Shown: in pieces, positions 1-9,083 of the stretch
Layout of the letters: each line of letters starts with the position of its first letter
Numbering within the stretch: the stretch's first letter is position 1
Assembly (NCBI RefSeq): GCF_023718305.1
Contig: NZ_QEYO01000013.1
Coordinates: 62,001-126,000, forward strand
DNA: 64,000 nt
Direction of reading: 5' to 3'
Source of the DNA: Gramella sp. AN32
Lineage (GTDB): Bacteria; Bacteroidota; Bacteroidia; Flavobacteriales; Flavobacteriaceae
Notes under the pieces: generated by a model
Database searches by the model: none
What the model was told of the DNA's origin: nothing
The model's input: the letters and a program-made list of their open reading frames with translations, nothing else
Made by a program: the position numbers and the translations under genes

Positions 1-783
1 ACTCACTCTTTCATCAATCACTTCCATTTGTCCCCTACCTATTCCAGCTGAAATATTACTCAACCTATAATTGTAACCAATATGACTATGCTGATAATGT
101 GGTGCTTCGTCACGCGCCTGTGTGGCCAGAAAAATAGCTTCCTTTTTATCTTCATTAGAATGTGTTACCAAAGCTCCTCCACCAGAGGTAGTGATTATCT
201 TATTTCCGTTGAAGGAAAGAATGGAAAAAGGAGAAAATGTTCCACACTTTCGTCCCTTATAAGTACTTCCTAAAGCCTCGGCGCTATCTTCAATCACCGG
301 AATATCATATTCCATGCTTATCTTATTAATTTTCTCGACCTGATAAGGCATTCCGTATAAATGTACGGCAATAATTGCCTTTGGTTTTTTTCCTTTTTGA
401 ATTCTATCCTTAATAGCTTTTTCTAACTGTGCAGGACAAAGGTTCAAGGTTTTCTCCTCACTATCAATAAAAATTGGAGTTGCTCCCTGATATACTATGG
501 GATTAGCTGAGGCGGCAAAGGTCATAGTCTGGCATAAAACCTCATCTCCCCGTTTTACACCTAGCAAGATTAAAGCTAAATGCAAAGCTGCCGTACCTGA
601 ACTTAAAGCTGCAACTTCAACCTTCACATCTTCACTAGACAGATACGACTGGATATCCTGTTCAAAACCAGAAACATTAGGTCCCAAAGGTGCTATCCAG
701 TTCTCCTCAAAAGCGGAATGTATGTATTTTAACTCGTTACCTCCCATATGCGGAGAGGAAAGCCAGATTTTATCGTTACTCAT
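1..783 (-). CDS. PLP-dependent sugar aminotransferase, PglE-like (3' end beyond window)
   Basis: DegT/DnrJ/EryC1 family aminotransferase, expected to convert a 4-keto nucleotide sugar to the 4-amino sugar. The 261 visible codons start MSNDKIWLSSPHMGGNE. They contain the small-residue cofactor segment ALSSGTAALHLAL (about residues 60-72), the aspartate region IEDSAEALGSTYKG, and the Schiff-base lysine in SFNGNKIITTSGGG, wording typical of PglE-type UDP-4-keto sugar transaminases. The start overlaps the end of the upstream acetyltransferase gene by 8 bases. With the neighbouring PglD-like and PglC-like genes it forms a pglC-D-E order, suggesting an N,N'-diacetylbacillosamine-like first sugar. 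The C-terminus and any PglF-type dehydratase lie outside the window, so the exact substrate is inferred. Confidence 0.85.
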   Translation of the reverse strand, partial: MSNDKIWLSSPHMGGNELKYIHSAFEENWIAPLGPNVSGFEQDIQSYLSSEDVKVEVAALSSGTAALHLALILLGVKRGDEVLCQTMTFAASANPIVYQGATPIFIDSEEKTLNLCPAQLEKAIKDRIQKGKKPKAIIAVHLYGMPYQVEKINKISMEYDIPVIEDSAEALGSTYKGRKCGTFSPFSILSFNGNKIITTSGGGALVTHSNEDKKEAIFLATQARDEAPHYQHSHIGYNYRLSNISAGIGRGQMEVIDERVS

Positions 784-1384
784 TCTTAATTTTGTTAAAT
801 TTAATGATTTTACCGGGATTCCCCACTACTACTGCATAATCAGGCACCTCATCAATAATTACTGCGCCTGCTCCAATGATGGCCCATTTCCCAATTTTAA
901 TACCGGGAATTATAGAAGCCCCCGCTCCAATATGAGTGCCGGCACCTATTTCTACATTTCCTGTAATTATGGCACCAGGAGAAATATGAGCAAAATCGGC
1001 AATATGGACATCATGCTCAATTATAGAACCTGTATTAATTATACAATGGTTTCCCACTTTAGTACAAGCATTAATAACAGAATTTGCCATAACCACAGTC
1101 CCCTTTCCCAAATTCGCAGAATCTGAAACCATTGCGCGTGGATGAATTAAAGCGGCACAAAATTTCAGGTTTTTTGCAGCAATATTTTTCCGAATCATAT
1201 TGTTTCCAATCGCGATCACCACTTCGGAGTGTTTGAGTGACTCATCCAGATTCTGAGCAACGGTATAGTTCTGCAAACACTTAATCTCAGGATTGTCATC
1301 TAAAATTTGATCGATCTTTAAATCGAGAACTTTCAGTATATCGATGATCACTTTTCCATGACCGCTTGCCCCGTAAACTATCAT
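776..1384 (-). CDS. NeuD/PglD-family sugar O/N-acetyltransferase
   Basis: Predicted acetyl-CoA-dependent acyltransferase for an amino sugar nucleotide, 202 aa, the usual length of the PglD/NeuD family. The N-terminal Rossmann-like part opens with IVYGASGHGKVIIDIL (nucleotide-sugar binding). From about residue 85 it has hexapeptide repeats of a left-handed beta helix (GKGTVVMAN, GAGTHIGAGASIIPGIKIG). The histidine of SIIEHDVHIADFAHISP matches the catalytic region of PglD. Its start codon overlaps the upstream sugar transferase stop as TAATG, and its own end overlaps the aminotransferase start, so the three are probably translationally coupled. The likely job is N-acetylation of the 4-amino sugar made by that aminotransferase. 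Confidence 0.85.
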   Translation of the reverse strand: MIVYGASGHGKVIIDILKVLDLKIDQILDDNPEIKCLQNYTVAQNLDESLKHSEVVIAIGNNMIRKNIAAKNLKFCAALIHPRAMVSDSANLGKGTVVMANSVINACTKVGNHCIINTGSIIEHDVHIADFAHISPGAIITGNVEIGAGTHIGAGASIIPGIKIGKWAIIGAGAVIIDEVPDYAVVVGNPGKIIKFNKIKNE

Positions 1385-1989
1385 TAGTTATTACCGTTAA
1401 AAGGTTCTGTAGTTGCCATATTTCCAGAATTGATTCCTTCAGAAATTATTACTTTTTTTATCGTTTTGAATAATATTTCCAAATCCAATAAGAATGAAAT
1501 GTGTTCAACATACCAAACATCCAATTCGAACTTTTTTATCCAACTTATAGCATTACGTCCATTTACCTGTGCATAACCGGTAATCCCGGGTTTTACTTTA
1601 TGTCTTTTCGCCTGTTCTCTGGAATAGATTTTAAGATATTGGGGAAGCAAAGGTCGAGGCCCTACCAAACTCATATCACCCTTCAGAACATTTAATAACT
1701 GTGGAATTTCATCTATAGATGTTTTTCTCACGATTTTACCAACCAGAGTAAGTCTTTTAGAATCAGGAAGTAAATTACCCTTCTCATCCCTAGCATCGTT
1801 CATAGTGCGAAATTTGATGATTTTAAAGATCTTCCCATGCAGGCCAGGCCTTTTCTGATAAAAAAATGGTTTACCATGATTTACTATAGCCAATAGAATC
1901 ATGAATATCAAGAAAAACGGACTTAAGATTAGTATGCCCATTAGCGCCGCTAAAAAATCGAAAAAAGGTTTAATCAGGGTTTGATACAT
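1384..1989 (-). CDS. Initiating sugar-phosphate transferase, PglC-like (short form)
   Basis: Bacterial sugar transferase that moves a sugar 1-phosphate from a UDP-sugar to undecaprenyl phosphate, the first membrane step of glycan assembly. At 201 aa it is the short PglC type, with one hydrophobic N-terminal segment (about residues 11-35, [20 protein letters not shown]) and no extra helices. Family signatures are visible: KFRTM near residue 61, the catalytic Asp-Glu pair in [12 protein letters not shown], and [13 protein letters not shown]. It is followed directly by PglD-like and PglE-like genes, so the initiating sugar is probably a diacetamido-trideoxyhexose. This is the only initiating transferase seen in the block. 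Confidence 0.9.
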   Translation of the reverse strand: MYQTLIKPFFDFLAALMGILILSPFFLIFMILLAIVNHGKPFFYQKRPGLHGKIFKIIKFRTMNDARDEKGNLLPDSKRLTLVGKIVRKTSIDEIPQLLNVLKGDMSLVGPRPLLPQYLKIYSREQAKRHKVKPGITGYAQVNGRNAISWIKKFELDVWYVEHISFLLDLEILFKTIKKVIISEGINSGNMATTEPFNGNN

Positions 1990-2034
1990 TAGTTAACAAT
2001 TGTTCAAAAATGCCAAATAAACTGGGGCGCGAAT

Positions 2035-3201
2035 TTAATCATGTTTAAATTCTGCTTCTAATTCTTTGTATTGTTTTAACAAAATTTGCCAAAAAACTTT
2101 CCGTTCATAGTGTTCCTTCATGAGATCTCTTGACCTGAGTGAGAGTTTTAACCTCAATTCACGGTCTAAATATAATTGATGCATAGCTTTCTTAAGGTGT
2201 TTAGCATCTTTAACGGGGATAATGATGCCATTAACATTATTATCTACAATCTCATTACACCCGTTAATATCTGAAACGATGGCAGGAATACTCATCGCAT
2301 TCGCCTGCATCACGACATTGGGGAAGCCTTCGCGGTAACTCGGAAACGTTAAAACATCGGAAATAGCAAAATATGGCCTAACGTCTACCTGGTAGCCGGT
2401 AGTGAAAATTTTTAAATTATTATTAATCGAATCCATCGTATCTTGATTAATGGGATCCAATTCCTGTTCAAAAGGACCCACCAGAAGCAGGCTGATGTTT
2501 TTTATATCCTTCTGCAAACTTTCAAAAGCTTCAACTAGTTCGTTGATACCTTTTTCCCGAACCAACCTACCCACGAAAATATAAACAAGATCGACTTCGG
2601 GAATACCAAGCTGTGCTTTTAATGCAGAATTTTGGGTTTCAGTATAAAGTTCTGGATCGAAATAATCTGTATCAATCCCATTGGAACTGCCTTCTCCTAG
2701 GACGAGTAGCTTGCTCTCCCTCGCATAATCTAAATCCAGAATAATTTGTTTAAGTCCGAAAGAATTAGGAAAAACTTTAGTTGCCAAACTGTAAGTCTTT
2801 TTCTCTACAAAATCCAGGATCTTACGTTTAAAACCGCTTGTTTCCAATAACGGAAGACCCGCCACGGTATGCAGCCTAATTGGAACACCGGCAAGTTTTG
2901 ACGCAAACATACCCACTATGCCAGCCTTCGGTGTGTGGGTGTGTACAATCAGCGGTTTTTCTAACTTTAAAAAATTATACAGCTTCATAAGTGACTTTAC
3001 ATCTTCCAAAGGTGTAATGGCTCTGGTCATATTCACCCAAAAAGTCCTTACCAAATTATCCTTACCATATTTCTTTAAACGCTGGGGCTCTGCCGAAACC
3101 GCAATCACTTCATAATACTGGTTCATGTAGGTAAGTTGCCCTTCAAGAAGTTTTTCAAGTGATAACGGAATGGTGGTTATTCTTACTAATTTATCCCTCA
3201 T
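2035..3201 (-). CDS. Glycosyltransferase family 4 (GT-B)
   Basis: Retaining glycosyltransferase of 388 aa, expected to add a sugar to the lipid-linked oligosaccharide at the cytoplasmic face. The C-terminal nucleotide-sugar domain shows YIFVGRLVREKGINELVEAF (about residues 206-226) and the EX7E-type segment SYREGFPNVVMQANAM followed by PAIVSDINGCNEIV. The N-terminal acceptor domain contains IVHTHTPKAGIVGMFASKLA, as in PglA/CapM-like enzymes acting early in assembly. Its start overlaps the end of the upstream GT4 gene by 11 bases, and the PglC-like gene lies 45 bases downstream, so it may add the second sugar. Donor and acceptor cannot be read from sequence. Confidence 0.85.
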   Translation of the reverse strand: MRDKLVRITTIPLSLEKLLEGQLTYMNQYYEVIAVSAEPQRLKKYGKDNLVRTFWVNMTRAITPLEDVKSLMKLYNFLKLEKPLIVHTHTPKAGIVGMFASKLAGVPIRLHTVAGLPLLETSGFKRKILDFVEKKTYSLATKVFPNSFGLKQIILDLDYARESKLLVLGEGSSNGIDTDYFDPELYTETQNSALKAQLGIPEVDLVYIFVGRLVREKGINELVEAFESLQKDIKNISLLLVGPFEQELDPINQDTMDSINNNLKIFTTGYQVDVRPYFAISDVLTFPSYREGFPNVVMQANAMSIPAIVSDINGCNEIVDNNVNGIIIPVKDAKHLKKAMHQLYLDRELRLKLSLRSRDLMKEHYERKVFWQILLKQYKELEAEFKHD

Positions 3202-4351
3202 GCATTTGGTTTTCTATGGCTTCATATACTTTTCTAGCATAAGCCTTCCAGGTGAAGTCCTTTTCGAGCCGCTCACGTAATTCTAAATTATTTGCCAGTT
3301 TGCGGCGTAAATTTACATCTTCAATGAGAGTAAGCATTTCTAACTGAAGATTTTTATGATTTCCTTTTGAAATAATAAGATCTTCACCATCCCTAAAAAT
3401 CCTTCTTACCGATGGAATATCCGGTGCAATTACCGGAATGCCCACCGCAAGATATTCGAATATTTTTAGCGGATTCATATAATCATTAGCGTAATGGTGT
3501 ATTGCTAAATCAAAACAATTTAAATATTGGTTCATTTCTTCATGGGAAACCCAACCGGGCAAGGATACATGATCTTGAATTTTCATAGCATTAATTGACT
3601 CCTTCAACTCTGAAAGCCCTGGCCCATCTCCCAGTATCACTAGATGAATATTCACTTTTTCACCTATTATCATCTGAAAGGCCTTCAGTAAAATTTCCAT
3701 CTTTTTATGTCGATCTAGAGTCCCCACGTAGCCAACTATAAATTTATCTTCAGGAAAATTCAGTCTTGATTTAAGGCCAGATTTGTTTGTAAGCGGAAAG
3801 AATTGTTCTAGATTTGTTCCATTATAAATGATCCTGTCTCTATTTTGATCGATGCTATCTCGCATGATAGTAGTTCTGCTTGGTTCAGAAATAAATAAAT
3901 TGAGATCTGAAGCCAGGTAAGATTCCTGTTGTAGTTTCAAAAAATATTTTCGAAAGATGATTTTTTGATAAATTTCATCGAAAACAGATCCATTAATCTG
4001 CGCACAGATAAAAAGGTTTGGAAACAATTTTCTTAGTCTGGAAATCTGTAAAAAATTAGCATCAATCTGAATAATGAGAACATCTGGCTGAAAGCCTTCA
4101 ATTTTAAACAATAATTCATTCCAGTAAAATTGATTCCTGCGATAGAAGGACAGTGGCATAAACGCTCGATTGTTCTTTAAAGTCCTTTTCCAGCTTCCGT
4201 TAGAATTAGTGATTCTTCCAGAACTTATTTTTTTGGGAAAAATAGCCGCTTCAACACCAGGAATATATGACAAATTTTTATAAAATTCTTTAGATTGGAT
4301 ACTCCCGCCGTGCGCAGCATAATAGGCTGTACTGTAATAAAGAATTTTCAT
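3191..4351 (-). CDS. Glycosyltransferase family 4 (GT-B)
   Basis: 386-aa family 4 glycosyltransferase. The N-terminus MKILYYSTAYYAAHGGSIQS carries the Gly-Gly-Ser loop typical of GT-B acceptor domains. The C-terminal domain has FIVGYVGTLDRHKKMEILLK (about residue 206) and ends its donor pocket with NPLKIFEYLAVGIPVIAPDI, where the second Glu of the EX7E motif is in KIFEYL. The first Glu position is replaced by the stretch HYANDYMNPLK, a variant common in this branch. It overlaps the downstream GT4 by 11 bases and follows the GT2 gene after about 50 bases. The sugar specificity is unknown. Confidence 0.82.
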   Translation of the reverse strand: MKILYYSTAYYAAHGGSIQSKEFYKNLSYIPGVEAAIFPKKISSGRITNSNGSWKRTLKNNRAFMPLSFYRRNQFYWNELLFKIEGFQPDVLIIQIDANFLQISRLRKLFPNLFICAQINGSVFDEIYQKIIFRKYFLKLQQESYLASDLNLFISEPSRTTIMRDSIDQNRDRIIYNGTNLEQFFPLTNKSGLKSRLNFPEDKFIVGYVGTLDRHKKMEILLKAFQMIIGEKVNIHLVILGDGPGLSELKESINAMKIQDHVSLPGWVSHEEMNQYLNCFDLAIHHYANDYMNPLKIFEYLAVGIPVIAPDIPSVRRIFRDGEDLIISKGNHKNLQLEMLTLIEDVNLRRKLANNLELRERLEKDFTWKAYARKVYEAIENQMHEG

Positions 4352-4402
4352 AAAGCTTGGTTGAGAAATTATATAAATAATATTAGTAATACCATAAAAA
4401 AA

Positions 4403-5335
4403 TTATTCCATTGTTACGTCCAAATCGTTCTTAAAATTATGGGTGATAAAATGAAAAATTGCTAAGCTTTGTAATTCTGCATTCTTTGCACCATATTTCC
4501 AACCCTTAATAAATCCAACGGGTATTTTAAGAACTGATTTAAATAGTATAAACATACATGCTAAAAAATAACCTCTTTCCCTAAATATTATAAGCAAATT
4601 GCGTGTAGAATAATATTGTCTATTCAATTCTTTTGAATTTCCAAAATTTCTACCTACAGGTCTATAGTTAGTATGAACATTACTGTAACTAAGACGAATA
4701 TTCCGCCAGGTTTTCGAATCTACAAAACATTTAAACCCGTTTTCTTTTGCCTTCAAACTTAAATCAAGATCTTCAAATGCGAAAAACAGGTTGGGATCTG
4801 GTAGAATATCGTTTTTGGGAAGTTTAGAATTTATCATTAAAGTTTGTCCTCCTGCAATTACATCAACTTCTACTATCTCCTTCTCTTTAAGTTCGGAATT
4901 TGACAAAGACTGAATTCTACCGGTAATAGAATTTAACTTGGCTCCTTTTCCGCAGAATAATCCCACTTTTTGATTTTGAGCTTCCAACTCGTATATACAT
5001 TCAAACATTCGCTTGAAAACTGTAAGATCCCGTGGCGGATTATTATCATCTCCCCAATAGATCCATTTAAAACCTTCAGCAGCTAATTTCTCTAAACCAA
5101 TTTTACTACCCCCAGCCGGACCGGAATTATAACCTACCTTATAATATTCTAGCCTGGGATTATTGAAATTTCGTATTACTTTTTTAGTCTTAGAATCATT
5201 GCTATTATCTACAATAAGAATTTTTTCCGGGGGAAATGACTGATTCAGGATTTTTTCAAGTGTTTCCAAAATCAAATGCGATCGATGATAGGTAATAATA
5301 AAACCGGCGAAAAATTTAACGTCTTCAGAAATCAT
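4403..5335 (-). CDS. Glycosyltransferase family 2 (GT-A)
   Basis: Inverting GT-A glycosyltransferase of 310 aa. The start of the fold reads GFIITYHRSHLILETLEKIL followed by ILIVDNSN. The metal-binding acidic cluster is WGDDNNPPRD at about residues 93-102, resembling galactofuranosyl/rhamnosyl transferases (GlfT2/WbbL group). A conserved FFAFEDLDLSLKAKENGF segment (about residues 184-201) provides the catalytic-base region. A hydrophobic stretch after residue 250 may anchor it to the membrane. The start overlaps the ABC transporter stop by 4 bases (ATGA), so the two are coupled. Donor sugar unknown. Confidence 0.82.
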   Translation of the reverse strand: MISEDVKFFAGFIITYHRSHLILETLEKILNQSFPPEKILIVDNSNDSKTKKVIRNFNNPRLEYYKVGYNSGPAGGSKIGLEKLAAEGFKWIYWGDDNNPPRDLTVFKRMFECIYELEAQNQKVGLFCGKGAKLNSITGRIQSLSNSELKEKEIVEVDVIAGGQTLMINSKLPKNDILPDPNLFFAFEDLDLSLKAKENGFKCFVDSKTWRNIRLSYSNVHTNYRPVGRNFGNSKELNRQYYSTRNLLIIFRERGYFLACMFILFKSVLKIPVGFIKGWKYGAKNAELQSLAIFHFITHNFKNDLDVTME

Positions 5336-7125
5336 AACTCCTGCAGTTCTACCATGCGACGAAACTCTTTATTTTCTGCCAGTAAAGCATTATAACTCCC
5401 AATTCCATCAATTTTCCCATCTTTCAGCACAAGAATTCTATCAGCCATTTTAACTGTAGCTAGTCGATGGGCGATAATGATAATAGTATACTCTCCTTTT
5501 AGCTTGGAGATATTCTTTTGAATTTCAGACTCCGTTTCACTATCAAGACTACTGGTGGCTTCATCCATAAATAGAATATCAACTTCCTTATATAATTCCC
5601 GGGCAATGGAAAGGCGCTGCTTTTGACCACCGCTAATATTTAAACCGTGGTGACCTAATAATGTATTTTCTTTTCCGGGCATTTCTTCAATAAATTTAAA
5701 TATTGCTGCTTTTTTGGAAGAGTTCTGAAATTTGGTGAGATTAATTTCAGTTTTTTCATCCCAGAAAGTGATATTATTAAATATAGTGTCATTAAATATT
5801 GCGGGATTCTGCACTATATAGCCAATCTTTTTTTTATATGAATTCAATTTTACCGTAGCCATATCTAACTGATCGATAAACAAGCTCCCTTTTGAAGGTT
5901 GAAGTAAACCGGCGATTATATTCATTAAAGTAGTTTTTCCTGAACCACTTTGGCCTACAATAGCTACAATTTCATTTTTATGGATCTCAAGATTTATATT
6001 CTTTAGTACGGGCTTTTTATGATAACTGAATGAAATATTTTTTAGATCTATTTTGTCTTTAAGAAATTTAAATTCTTGGTTCCCATCTTTTTCTGATCCT
6101 ATCTCCAGTTCATTTTTCAAATTTTCAATATTTAATACACTACCTGAAACGCCCAGGAATAAATTCCACAATTCTTGCATCGAAATGAAAAAAGTAATGG
6201 ACCTATATAAAAGTAGAAGACTAAGGATTATACCGCCAATGGCTTCATCAAAAAAATAGGAATAAAGAAAGATGGATAGAAAAACAATAAATATGGTGGT
6301 AGGTTCCCTGATAGCACCTAAAAGGGCTTCAACAATCCCCGTTTTTTGCTGGTAATTTTCTATGTCTTCTATTTTGGATTTGAGCTTAGAACTGAATTTA
6401 CCGTTTTGACCGGTTGCCTTTAAATATTGAAAATTGTTGATTTTTTGCATGAGCAAACCTTGGAAATTATGATTTTCCCTGGTAATCACCTTGGAGAAGT
6501 ATTTAGTCCTTTTATAAAAGTAACGGAAAACGAAGTTCAGCACAAATCCCCCCATTAGCACTAATATGCTAAATTTCCAATCTGTGGCCAAAGCCAAAAT
6601 TATATAGACCAACACCAAAATTGCTGTCTGTAGGGTTTTAAAGTATTGCCGATAAGCGATATTTAATTTCTGGACTTCGGAACTTAAGCTGTTTTGTAAC
6701 CTACCTGCATCTGTTAAAACAAATTTTTGATAATCATAATTATCAAGCAAGGAAATATACTGTAACCTAATATTCTTCATAAAATACTGCTGATAAATAA
6801 CACGTAGGTAGATTTCAAAAAACTTAAAGATGCTTTTCATACAAAAGAATCCGAATATTAAAAGAAAAATATTCAGTAAGGTAAGCTCCATATTCACATG
6901 TTCCAGAATGAAACTGCTAATGCTATCCTGTGAAGATTCTGCACTATTGCCGGTACCTACTGCAAGCTGGATTAACGGAATAAACAAGGCGAGCCCAATC
7001 CCATCAGCTAAACCCACCAGTAAACTTAAGAATAAAATTAGGTAAACCCTATACCCAAGGTACCTTTGAAAAAAATTGAAGTATTTAAAACTTTTGCTGA
7101 AACTCTTAGCGATCATAAATTTCAA
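5332..7125 (-). CDS. ABC half-transporter (permease-ATPase fusion), PglK/MsbA-like flippase
   Basis: 597-aa exporter half-transporter, expected to dimerise in the inner membrane. Residues about 25-330 form six membrane helices, and residues about 360-597 the ATPase. The ATPase shows Walker A VGQSGSGKTTLMN, the signature NISGGQKQRLSIARE, Walker B DILFMDEATSSLDS and the switch histidine in IIIAHRLATV. Members of this group (PglK, MsbA) flip lipid-linked saccharides. No Wzx-type flippase is visible in the window, so this protein and its paralog at 24325-26121 are the flippase candidates. The two share layout and long matching stretches, for example the region just after the first helix. Confidence 0.85.
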   Translation of the reverse strand: MKFMIAKSFSKSFKYFNFFQRYLGYRVYLILFLSLLVGLADGIGLALFIPLIQLAVGTGNSAESSQDSISSFILEHVNMELTLLNIFLLIFGFFCMKSIFKFFEIYLRVIYQQYFMKNIRLQYISLLDNYDYQKFVLTDAGRLQNSLSSEVQKLNIAYRQYFKTLQTAILVLVYIILALATDWKFSILVLMGGFVLNFVFRYFYKRTKYFSKVITRENHNFQGLLMQKINNFQYLKATGQNGKFSSKLKSKIEDIENYQQKTGIVEALLGAIREPTTIFIVFLSIFLYSYFFDEAIGGIILSLLLLYRSITFFISMQELWNLFLGVSGSVLNIENLKNELEIGSEKDGNQEFKFLKDKIDLKNISFSYHKKPVLKNINLEIHKNEIVAIVGQSGSGKTTLMNIIAGLLQPSKGSLFIDQLDMATVKLNSYKKKIGYIVQNPAIFNDTIFNNITFWDEKTEINLTKFQNSSKKAAIFKFIEEMPGKENTLLGHHGLNISGGQKQRLSIARELYKEVDILFMDEATSSLDSETESEIQKNISKLKGEYTIIIIAHRLATVKMADRILVLKDGKIDGIGSYNALLAENKEFRRMVELQEL

Positions 7126-7181
7126 GGTAAGGTCAACAAATGATTATCCAGTTCTTCAAAACCCAATTTCTAAAATGCTAC

Positions 7182-9077
7182 CTATATTTCCAAATAGGTA
7201 TTAATATACCACTTCTGAAAACAAAAAAATGCCCAGACCCTAAAAGTATTATCCTGTTTCCCCGACAAGTGATCCTGTACAAGTTGTTTAATTTCTGAAA
7301 CATTGAAAATATTTTGAGATTCCAGTAAATTTTCTTCAAGATAAGATTCTAATTCCTTGGATAGGTAACCTCTAAGCCAATCTCCAACTGGAACGCCAAA
7401 ACCTTTCTTCGACTTATTTAAAAAGTCCTTTGGAAAATGCTGTTCAAATGATTCCTTTAATAGGTATTTTTTGTTCCAACCTTTCATCAAATAATTTTCT
7501 GGAAGTTGAGACGTGAAATTCCATAAATCTTTATTTAAAAAAGGGGCCCTACTTTCGAGGGAAGTTAGCATACTGGTGCGATCTACCTTTACCAGCATGT
7601 CCCCTTCCAAACTCATTATTTTATCGATATTTCTGAAATCTGTAAGGGTTTTGTTGTTATTACCAATACGTTTTTTATAATAAGCCAGGGAGTCTGCCTG
7701 AAAAGCTTCAGAAGTAAGATATTTTTTCAGTTCATCGGGTTGATAGGCCAGGGAAATTATGTTGAAATAAAAATCGCCATCATAATTTATCGCATTAAGC
7801 AACCTTTTGGATTTAAACCGTAATCCCCTGCGATCATCTTTAGTGGATAATAAAGGTTTCGATAAATTTTTTATGGTACCATGAATGCCTTTAGGTACAA
7901 TTGAACTATATCTGGTATTTAATTTTCCTATATAGTACTTATTATAACCACCAAATACTTCATCCCCCCCATCCCCGGTGAGCGCCACTTTAACATGTTG
8001 CCTCGTTTTATGAGCCACGAGGTAGGTAGGTAAAGAGGAACTATCTGCAAAAGGTTCATCAAAATTCAGAAGGATGGAATCTACACTTTCTTTCAAGTCA
8101 TTTTCTGCAACTATAAATTCATGGTGATTGCTATTGATCAAATTAGCTACCGTTCGCGACTTATCAGATTCATCAAAGGATTTTTTTTCAAAACCAATAG
8201 AAAAAGTGTCGATTTTCTTATTTGTTTGACTGGCCAGGGCCCAGGAAACAATAGAAGAATCTACGCCTCCTGAAAGAAAGGTACCCAAAGGTACATCTGC
8301 AATAGATCTTGAAGATACACTTTCAATAACCTTATCATGGGTGAGTTTCTTGGCTTTCTTAAAAGATATATCCTCTGGAATATCACTTTTAAAGTTCTGA
8401 TCAATTTCTAAAACCGAAATATTTAAATTATTACAATCGATTTCCAGATAATGATTGGCTTCCAGTTTCTTGACGCTATCGTAAATAGTATAAGGGGCCG
8501 GGATATAGGTTAGTTGAAAAAATAGGTTAAGGCCTGGTTTAGAAATTTCAGGTTTGGAATTCAGGACTGCTGTAATCGACTTTAATTCAGAAGCCCAAAT
8601 AAGCGTATCATTATCCTGAAAGTAATAAAGCGGTTTTTCACCAAAAAAGTCACGCGCTATAAAAACCTTTTTTAGATGGTCATCATAAATGCTGAACGCA
8701 AACATACCATCCAGCATAGCGAAGGATTTTTGACCATGTTTTTCATAAAGCTTTAATATAACTTCAGTATCTGAAGTTGTATGGAATGTTACACCTTCCT
8801 TCTCCAAAGATTTTTTTAAAATTTGATAGTTATAAATTTCCCCGTTAAAGACAAGGTTTATTTTACCATCACTACTAGCCATAGGTTGTTTCCCAGTGCT
8901 CAAATCGATAATGGATAAGCGACGCATGGCCATTCCCATATTAAGGTTATCAGACTTATGCATGAAAAAACCATCCTGATCCGGACCGCGATGAATAATC
9001 ATATTATTCATCTTCGTTAACTTTTCAGCAATTGATATAGATTCTTTTTTGGTTATAAAACCATTAATTCCACACAT
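7182..9077 (-). CDS. Asparagine synthase-like glutamine amidotransferase
   Basis: 631-aa AsnB-type enzyme. An N-terminal class II glutaminase domain begins with the nucleophile Cys2 (MCGINGFI) and includes HRGPDQDGFF and LVFNGEIYN. The synthetase domain has the ATP pyrophosphatase loop TFLSGGVDSSIVSW at about residue 266 and ALTGDGGDEVFGGYNKYY. All catalytic parts look intact. In polysaccharide loci, AsnB-like proteins (WbpS in Pseudomonas aeruginosa O-antigen loci) are linked to amidation of uronic acids. Because this locus also makes uronic acid nucleotides (33443-38076), amidation of a hexuronic or HexNAc-uronic residue is a better guess than free asparagine synthesis. That role is inferred from context. 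Confidence 0.85.
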   Translation of the reverse strand: MCGINGFITKKESISIAEKLTKMNNMIIHRGPDQDGFFMHKSDNLNMGMAMRRLSIIDLSTGKQPMASSDGKINLVFNGEIYNYQILKKSLEKEGVTFHTTSDTEVILKLYEKHGQKSFAMLDGMFAFSIYDDHLKKVFIARDFFGEKPLYYFQDNDTLIWASELKSITAVLNSKPEISKPGLNLFFQLTYIPAPYTIYDSVKKLEANHYLEIDCNNLNISVLEIDQNFKSDIPEDISFKKAKKLTHDKVIESVSSRSIADVPLGTFLSGGVDSSIVSWALASQTNKKIDTFSIGFEKKSFDESDKSRTVANLINSNHHEFIVAENDLKESVDSILLNFDEPFADSSSLPTYLVAHKTRQHVKVALTGDGGDEVFGGYNKYYIGKLNTRYSSIVPKGIHGTIKNLSKPLLSTKDDRRGLRFKSKRLLNAINYDGDFYFNIISLAYQPDELKKYLTSEAFQADSLAYYKKRIGNNNKTLTDFRNIDKIMSLEGDMLVKVDRTSMLTSLESRAPFLNKDLWNFTSQLPENYLMKGWNKKYLLKESFEQHFPKDFLNKSKKGFGVPVGDWLRGYLSKELESYLEENLLESQNIFNVSEIKQLVQDHLSGKQDNTFRVWAFFCFQKWYINTYLEI

Positions 9078-9083
9078 AATTGA

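Noticed and set aside
497..1126. Plus-strand open frame of 209 codons
   Set aside because: It runs opposite to the PglE-like and PglD-like genes, which have full family motifs, and its own translation has no recognisable family or start context.
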